NCBI GenBank assembly: GCA_030615435.1
Contig: JAUWZH010000057.1
Location: forward strand, 1-11,337
Direction: 5' to 3'
Length of the DNA stretch: 11,337 nucleotides
DNA from: Candidatus Brocadiaceae bacterium
Lineage (GTDB): Bacteria > Planctomycetota > Brocadiia > SM23-32
How positions within the stretch are numbered: position 1 is the stretch's first letter; every line of letters begins with the position of its first letter. Both the position numbers and the translations under genes were made by a program. This document shows positions 6,744 through 11,337 of the stretch, in pieces. The notes under the pieces are model-generated. The model saw nothing but the letters and a program-made list of their open reading frames with translations. It was not told the DNA's origin and did not search any database.

Positions 6744-8128
6744 CCTCTGGTTCCCCGTCTCACGGCGGCCCTAGGATCTCCGGCACGCGACTCATATTCC
6801 CGTCTCACACGGGAAGAGACGAGGTGTGGTGATGCTTCCGTATCCTGGGCGAACCAAAGACAGGGCGTCAGGAAAACGAGCAGGTAAAGAACCTGTCCCG
6901 GAAGAATTACCAAGGACTGGATTATGGATATGGGGATAAACCACGCCAGGAAGACATACCAGATTTGAGCCGCGGGATTCCTCTGGTGGAAAGCCATATC
7001 CCAGAGGTGCCTGTAGAACATCGCCATCAAGAAGTAAATCAGAGCACCAAAAAACCAGAATTCTGAGAACGCATTCAAGGAGCCGGTGGCGAAAGTCCCG
7101 TATGGGGGACTCCATCCGTACAGGTCCTTTGTCGTGGGCGCGTCAGGCCACAAGCGTATCATGAGAGCGTTCTTGAACTCCGGGCCGACTATCTGCCTCG
7201 GCACCCATTGCCCCACGGTGGCGTTGTAGAAACCCGTGCCAAGACCGAAGGCCTTGGTCCTCTGGAAGGCAGCGGAGCCGATGATAAGGAAATCAAACTC
7301 TGCGTACTCCGTCCCGCGCACTACCCTGTGAACGGATCGTGGAATATCAATCTCTCTCAGCTTGGAGTGGTCCGCGCCCAGTTGACTGTGCGTCCGATAT
7401 TGCGACCCTAGAACGACGCCGACGGCGAAAAGCACCAACGCCGTCATAAAGGCCCATCGCGGAGGCGCCCATCTTCGCACGAAGAAGAACGTAATGATGA
7501 AAATCATGCCCAACAACGCGGTCAAGGTGCGTCGGCCTAGAAACACGGTCAGGGCGAGAGGGTAAATGCAGAACATGGCCGTCATAAGGCCCTTCAAGAG
7601 GGTTGGGCGGGACAGAAGGCTCCACAGGCACAGCAGTGTTCCAGCATAGATCAATTTCAAGAAGAAAGCGTATCTTACGGGCGCGCCCCGCCATTTCAAG
7701 GAATAATGTCCGCCCACAGAAAATTGAGCTACGAATCCGCCCGTCAACTGGGCCAATAGGTATGCTGCAGAGAGTCCTATCAGGCACAACACAGTCCCGG
7801 CAACGAAGAGCTTGGCTGAAGAATAATGAGTGGGAGACTTGACCGCCGAAACCGGCTTCCGTTTGCCGCCCACATATCCCAGGAAACCCAATCCGGCGCA
7901 CAGCACACACATGAGCAGTGCTATTTGCATACCATTGTCTTCGAGCGCAGCGGGCGGGATCTTGCGAGGATTGGAAACCGTACCGATTGCCTGAGGGACA
8001 ACATACAGCAGCCAGGCGGCGCCGGCTAGCGTGGGGTACTGGTAGAACCTGTCCTTGTTGGACAATCCCCACACGAGCATCGTGAGCGCAATGCCGATGA
8101 GAAGTGCTAGGAGTATTATGGATATCAT
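6740..8128 (-). CDS. wzy: O-antigen/oligosaccharide repeat-unit polymerase, Wzy-like membrane protein
   Basis: A 462-residue very hydrophobic protein with about 10-12 likely transmembrane helices (for example residues 2-20, 33-50, 66-86, 105-128, 152-171, 178-196, 200-218, 224-243, 351-372, 388-427). A large hydrophilic loop at about 244-350 contains GLGTGFYNATVGQWVPRQ and is followed by GTFATGSLNAFSEFWFFGAL. This arrangement of many helices and one long loop late in the protein is typical of Wzy polymerases, which join flipped undecaprenyl-linked repeat units on the outer face of the inner membrane. Wzy proteins share little sequence, so the call rests on topology, length and position among glycosyltransferases. 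A Wzx flippase would have a different helix pattern and an O-antigen ligase is the main alternative. The tail after residue 428 is charged and probably cytoplasmic; its last bases overlap the next gene. Start ATG at 8128 with GAGG 9 bases upstream, partly inside a small hairpin. Confidence 0.82.
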   Translation of the reverse strand: MISIILLALLIGIALTMLVWGLSNKDRFYQYPTLAGAAWLLYVVPQAIGTVSNPRKIPPAALEDNGMQIALLMCVLCAGLGFLGYVGGKRKPVSAVKSPTHYSSAKLFVAGTVLCLIGLSAAYLLAQLTGGFVAQFSVGGHYSLKWRGAPVRYAFFLKLIYAGTLLCLWSLLSRPTLLKGLMTAMFCIYPLALTVFLGRRTLTALLGMIFIITFFFVRRWAPPRWAFMTALVLFAVGVVLGSQYRTHSQLGADHSKLREIDIPRSVHRVVRGTEYAEFDFLIIGSAAFQRTKAFGLGTGFYNATVGQWVPRQIVGPEFKNALMIRLWPDAPTTKDLYGWSPPYGTFATGSLNAFSEFWFFGALIYFLMAMFYRHLWDMAFHQRNPAAQIWYVFLAWFIPISIIQSLVILPGQVLYLLVFLTPCLWFAQDTEASPHLVSSRVRREYESRAGDPRAAVRRGTRG

Positions 8129-8135
8129 GCTCTAA

Positions 8136-8150
8136 CGCCTCATTCAGGCG
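8136..8150 (-). promoter_or_regulatory. Hairpin overlapping the ribosome binding site of the polymerase gene
   Basis: In the mRNA sense, CGCCT (8150-8146) and AGGCG (8140-8136) form a perfect 5-base stem with a 5-base loop. Three of the four bases of the Shine-Dalgarno GAGG (8141-8138) lie in the 3' arm, 9 bases before the ATG at 8128. If it forms, it would lower initiation on the polymerase gene. The stem is short, so this is only suggestive. The remainder of the 93-base gap (8151-8221) shows nothing convincing. Confidence 0.25.
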
Positions 8151-8221
8151 GCACAGCCGCGAAAGGAACGGGACGGGAACGAAACCTCCCGGACGGTCGC
8201 CTGACATCCTGCATTTTCACG

Positions 8222-8896
8222 TTACTTCTTCCCAACACACAGAATCTGGTATCTCTTGAGCAGAGAACACACGAGCCGGCGCGACAGCGGCCCTATCAAC
8301 GGGGCCTGGTGAATTGCAAAGAGTTTTGGATGCCAGGCTGTTTTCAGAACGCAGCACCGCTGCACTTGCAACCCGGCTTCGGTGAAAAGATTTCCCAGGC
8401 TCAGGGGCGTCCACGTAAAGAGATGGTGGTTGCGGTCACTAGAGACGAAATTGCACTGATGCCTGTTCCCGATGCAATCGTGAGGCACAATGAAAACCGC
8501 TATGCCTTGCGGCTTGAGCCATTGATACACCTTCTTCATTGCAAACAACGGTGACAGAACATGCTCCAGAACATGGTTGGAGTAGATTACATCATAAAAC
8601 GCCACGGGAGGCTGATCGTAATCAGAGTAGGTCTTGAAGAACACGCGCCGTGCATACTCGAGTTGATATGGATTGACATCGAAACCGTCAAGGCGTTTAC
8701 AATCCAGGTGTGATGCAATTCCGCCTTTGCCACAGCCGAAATCAAGGACATTACTGTCAGGCCCAACAAAAGGACGAAAGAATTCGGCCTGCAATCTGTG
8801 TCCCAGGCCTTCCGGCAGATAACCGGTCTCAGCATATCGTCGTCCTTTACTGCCCAGATAATGCTCGGAGGATTGAGGATTCACTTTATTGTCCAT
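8222..8896 (-). CDS. Class I SAM-dependent methyltransferase (Methyltransf_23/11 type)
   Basis: A 224-residue methyltransferase. Motif I is NVLDFGCGKGGIASHL at 49-64, with the aspartate of GFDVNPYQLEYAR at 71-83 closing beta 2. DVIYSNHVLEHVL at 102-114 is the post-motif typical of Methyltransf_11/23 proteins, WLKPQG follows at 126-131, and FTWTPLSLGNLFTEAGL at 160-176 is the usual late helix. By family it moves a methyl group from SAM to a small substrate. In this setting a sugar hydroxyl, amine or terminal residue of the glycan is likely, but unproven. The start is ATG at 8896 with a good GGAG 7 bases upstream. It lies 21 bases after the preceding GT4 gene and 93 bases before the polymerase gene. 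It differs clearly from the other two small methyltransferases in the window, so the set is not a recent tandem duplication. Confidence 0.85.
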   Translation of the reverse strand: MDNKVNPQSSEHYLGSKGRRYAETGYLPEGLGHRLQAEFFRPFVGPDSNVLDFGCGKGGIASHLDCKRLDGFDVNPYQLEYARRVFFKTYSDYDQPPVAFYDVIYSNHVLEHVLSPLFAMKKVYQWLKPQGIAVFIVPHDCIGNRHQCNFVSSDRNHHLFTWTPLSLGNLFTEAGLQVQRCCVLKTAWHPKLFAIHQAPLIGPLSRRLVCSLLKRYQILCVGKK

Positions 8897-8917
8897 CGCG
8901 TTTCTCCAGGTCCGTCC

Positions 8918-10087
8918 TCACTCGAGAACACAGCCAGGTGCGGACCGACCCCGGACGAGCCAGTCGTAGACATCGAGCATATCGCCGGCGAGCTTGTCCC
9001 AGGTGTAATTGCCTTCAATGAGCTTGCGTCCTTTTTGGCCCAGTTCCAGGCGGCCCCCAGGCGCCATACCCATCAGTCTCCTCAGCCCCCGCTCAACGCC
9101 TCGAGCAGTTGGTTCGCAGATGAACCCTGCACCCGCTACTTGAAGTTCTGCAAAGTTGCAGCCTGGTGTAATCAAGACCGGCAACTTGCAGGCCATCGCT
9201 TCCAGCACGGCAACGCTGAATCCTTCGCTGAAGGAAGGAAGAACGAACAAATCAGCGGCCGAAAGCGCCGCCAGTTTGAGGTTCTCATACAAAGGTCCTG
9301 TAAAGAGCACAGAATCCGATATGTCCAGCGCGGCAACTCCCTTTTCCACTTGGGCCTGATGGCCACCTTCGTCAGGACCTGCAATCAACAGGATCCAATC
9401 GGGATAATCCCTCCGTATCTGCGCCCACGCTTCGACGAGGTGCAGGAGCCCCTTCTTGGGATGTATTCTTGAAAGGAAGAGGACTATCGGACGGTTCTTC
9501 AGTTTCGGGAATTGTTCCATCAGAAGGGCTTCTTTGCCCGCCCGTTCGCCCAGGGCCGAGAGTTCTACTCCGTTCGGCACGACGGCAATCGGGTTCCCAA
9601 GGCCGTAATCTCGGAAGTGGTTCGCCTCGTCCATATTCAGTGCATGGAGGCAGTTGGCCTTTCGCAGGTCTTCATTCTGATAGAGTCGGGCCACCACACG
9701 CTTCTTCCAGGGGGATCTCCCAAGTGCCCAGGGCTCGAGCATGCCGACGGGGGCGATCAGGTACGGGATGCCCCTCTTGCGCGCTATGTCAGCCATATAA
9801 TGAACAGGCATGTGCCACAGCCCGTGACCGTGCCACACATCGCTTGAATTTGAGTTTGTCAAGCGATCTCTTAATGCCCTCGATGAGGACAGCAGTTTCG
9901 GAAAGGATGGCCGACAAGTTATCAGTTGCAACCCGGCAACAGAGCTAGATGCAACGTCCTCCGACTGAACGGTTAGCAATGTCACGGCATTGCCAGCTCG
10001 CGCCATTGCTCCAGCGAGGGCAGGAACAGCTTTTGAAGTCCCGCCGCTGGAGCGCGAAAGACCACTTATACAATGGACCACACGCAT
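8918..10087 (-). CDS. Glycosyltransferase family 4
   Basis: A 389-residue GT-B glycosyltransferase of normal length. The N-terminal half starts RVVHCISGLSRSSGGTSKAV, where SGGTSKAV is the glycine-rich loop after beta 1. HGHGLWHMP at 86-94 and PVGMLEPWAL at 113-122 are common in this GT4 subgroup. The donor half has VVPNGVE at 169-175, LFLSRIHPKKGL at 203-214, IAGPD at 235-239 and the intact E-x7-E motif E288/E296 in SEGFSVAVLEAMACKLPV. It is expected to be a retaining cytoplasmic enzyme that adds one sugar to the lipid-linked repeat unit; donor and linkage unknown. The ATG at 10087 lies 3 bases after the preceding glycosyltransferase stop, with only a weak purine stretch upstream, so it is probably translationally coupled to that gene. 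Confidence 0.92.
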   Translation of the reverse strand: MRVVHCISGLSRSSGGTSKAVPALAGAMARAGNAVTLLTVQSEDVASSSVAGLQLITCRPSFPKLLSSSRALRDRLTNSNSSDVWHGHGLWHMPVHYMADIARKRGIPYLIAPVGMLEPWALGRSPWKKRVVARLYQNEDLRKANCLHALNMDEANHFRDYGLGNPIAVVPNGVELSALGERAGKEALLMEQFPKLKNRPIVLFLSRIHPKKGLLHLVEAWAQIRRDYPDWILLIAGPDEGGHQAQVEKGVAALDISDSVLFTGPLYENLKLAALSAADLFVLPSFSEGFSVAVLEAMACKLPVLITPGCNFAELQVAGAGFICEPTARGVERGLRRLMGMAPGGRLELGQKGRKLIEGNYTWDKLAGDMLDVYDWLVRGRSAPGCVLE

Positions 10088-10090
10088 GGC

Positions 10091-11337
10091 CTATTTCTTC
10101 AGGGACCAGAGCGTCGCGTGAGCGAAAAGTCTCTGCTCCAATCCAGATAGCAGAGAACCCCGTTGTTTCTTGAAAGCGCTCGGGACTTGTATGGCAGCCA
10201 GCAAACCCGCGGCGAACCTGTCGGGACCCCACTTGGAAATAATCTCCCTCGAGTTTTCACCCATGGCCTCGCGTGTTTCTTGGGCCAGTTGTGTCATCCG
10301 CGCCATCAAGTTTGCAAGCTCTTCGACATCGTTAGGATCGAACAGAAAACCATTTCTTCCGTCTTCCACAAGATCATAGTGACAGCCCGCTCTATTGGAG
10401 ACCAACACGGGCAAGCCGCTCGCCATGGCTTCGTTGACGACGAGGCCCCACGTATCCTTGAGACTGGACAATACGAATGCGGAAGCGAGACCGTAATACT
10501 TGGGCAAGTCGCGTATCTGTCGGAATCCGGGCCAGATAATATCCTCAATATGCAGATCGGACGCCTGATGCTTGAGGCTTGATTCCAGCTCTCCACTGCC
10601 GCACACTACCAGTCCCCACGGACTTCTTACGCGTGAGCGATACCGCGCGTATGCCTCTATTAGAGTGTTCAAGTTCTTCACCCGGATAAAGCGAGCGCAG
10701 GCAAGAAAAAAGTGGTCAGGCAGCCCGAGCCTGTTGCGCCAGAGCTTCTCCTTTGATCGGACGGCCCTGGCTTCTTGGTCGAAATATGCATTGTCCACCG
10801 CATCATAACCGAGGAAAATGTTCTCCTGTGACATGCCAAGCTCGACACAGTAGGCTTTCTGTGGGGAACCTCCGACGAGAGCGGCATCGTATTGTCTCAC
10901 CAGACGTCTCTTGACCCACTCGCTCCAGCCAAAGCGCCGTGAGTCATCCTTCTTGCTGGCTGACATGAGAATGGCTCTTGAATTGTGTTTTCTGCACCAG
11001 TATAAACTCGCTCGCGACTCTGGAAAACCCCACCCGACAACAGCGACCACATCCGGACGGGTTTCGTCCAACGCTCTGTGAACTGCTTTCACGGTTTCCT
11101 TGCATGCGAGGTTTTCGTAATCCCGGTTCTCAAAAAGCGTCACCTTCGTAAAGTGCTCCGGTCCCCTTTGCATATCACGTTGGTATCCCCCGTCCCATCG
11201 GGTGATTTCTATCCCGACAGCTGACATGCCCTCTTGACGCAGCAACCGCCCGGCTGCTTCCAGGCGGGCGAGATGGTAGGGACCGATCCACGCCCACACT
11301 ATTGCAACTTTCCTTGAAATCGCCTCCCCTCCGAGTC
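10091..11337 (-). CDS. Glycosyltransferase family 4 (5' end probably beyond the window)
   Basis: A GT-B glycosyltransferase with 402 residues from a GTG at 11299. The frame is open without any ATG, GTG or TTG from there to the right edge. The codons upstream of the GTG encode RKVAIV, which reads as the first beta strand leading into WAWIGPYHLARLEA, so the natural start is probably outside the window. If GTG 11299 is used, AAGGA lies 11 bases upstream. Numbered from the GTG: VVGWGFPES at 87-95, LGYDAVDNAYF at 163-173, FLACARFIRVKNLNTLIEA at 198-216, VVCGSGE at 231-237. The catalytic motif is D282-x7-E290 in KDTWGLVVNEAMASGLPV, with Asp at the first of the two usual Glu positions; D-x-W-G-L-V-V-N-E variants are familiar in GT4. 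Expected role: transfer of one sugar to the lipid-linked repeat unit. The stop is 3 bases before the next GT4 start. Confidence 0.9.
   Translation of the reverse strand, partial: LGGEAISRKVAIVWAWIGPYHLARLEAAGRLLRQEGMSAVGIEITRWDGGYQRDMQRGPEHFTKVTLFENRDYENLACKETVKAVHRALDETRPDVVAVVGWGFPESRASLYWCRKHNSRAILMSASKKDDSRRFGWSEWVKRRLVRQYDAALVGGSPQKAYCVELGMSQENIFLGYDAVDNAYFDQEARAVRSKEKLWRNRLGLPDHFFLACARFIRVKNLNTLIEAYARYRSRVRSPWGLVVCGSGELESSLKHQASDLHIEDIIWPGFRQIRDLPKYYGLASAFVLSSLKDTWGLVVNEAMASGLPVLVSNRAGCHYDLVEDGRNGFLFDPNDVEELANLMARMTQLAQETREAMGENSREIISKWGPDRFAAGLLAAIQVPSAFKKQRGSLLSGLEQRLFAHATLWSLKK

Noticed and set aside
7347..8207. Minus-strand frame of 286 codons overlapping the polymerase gene
   Set aside because: The other frame encodes a clean multi-spanning membrane protein; this one gives an Arg/His-rich sequence without domains and no reasonable start.
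8148..8222. A 24-codon minus-strand frame in the gap before the polymerase gene
   Set aside because: No ribosome binding site at a sensible distance, Arg/Pro-rich translation, and too short to support.
8798..9472. Long plus-strand open frame (224 codons) opposite the GT4 and methyltransferase genes
   Set aside because: It lies antisense to two genes with clear catalytic motifs, its translation has no recognisable domain, and it spans the boundary between them. It is a shadow of the GC-rich minus-strand codons.
1..11337. tRNA, rRNA, CRISPR array, insertion sequence or phage/defence genes
   Set aside because: No cloverleaf-like segment, regularly spaced repeats, transposase motifs, terminal inverted repeats or defence-type domains were seen; nearly all sequence is accounted for by the polysaccharide genes.

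Overview
This window is an internal piece of a bacterial surface-polysaccharide (O-antigen, capsule or exopolysaccharide) biosynthesis locus. Every gene I can support lies on the minus strand, so transcription runs from the right edge to the left edge. Gaps are short and several genes overlap by 4 bases or are separated by 3-4 bases, which suggests one long operon. The gene content (a WecA/MraY-type initiating transferase, a Wzy-type polymerase and soluble GT4/GT2 glycosyltransferases) points to the Wzx/Wzy-dependent route in a bacterium, probably Gram-negative. GC content is moderate to high, but the window has no marker gene that fixes the phylum.

Layout in order of transcription. At 11337-8918 are two GT4 glycosyltransferases, the first cut by the right edge. 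At 8896-8222 is a class I SAM-dependent methyltransferase. At 8128-6740 is the multi-spanning membrane protein that is the likely Wzy polymerase, overlapping a second methyltransferase (6743-6003) by 4 bases. At 5914-5270 is a third methyltransferase-like protein, and at 5157-4312 an FkbM-family methyltransferase. These last two have visibly lower GC than the flanks. Then come a short unexplained open frame (4269-4138) overlapping the next start, a third GT4 (4141-3005), a WcaF-type acetyltransferase (2984-2400), a WaaE-like GT2 (2296-1442), a WbuB/WcaI-like GT4 (1422-196), and the first 63 codons of the initiating sugar-phosphate transferase (191-1), cut by the left edge.

Working model (inference): the left-edge membrane enzyme loads the first sugar phosphate onto undecaprenyl phosphate. 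Up to five glycosyltransferases extend the repeat unit in the cytoplasm, and the acetyltransferase and some or all of the four methyltransferases decorate it. After flipping, by a Wzx not seen here, Wzy polymerises the units. No flippase, chain-length regulator, export gene or nucleotide-sugar pathway gene is in the window.

No RNA gene, CRISPR array, insertion sequence, promoter or convincing terminator was found. No stretch longer than about 175 bases lacks a gene. I do not see a clearly new biological system. The points most worth a second look are the unexplained in-frame coding stretch after the FkbM gene, the lower-GC block around it, and the unusual number of methyltransferases.
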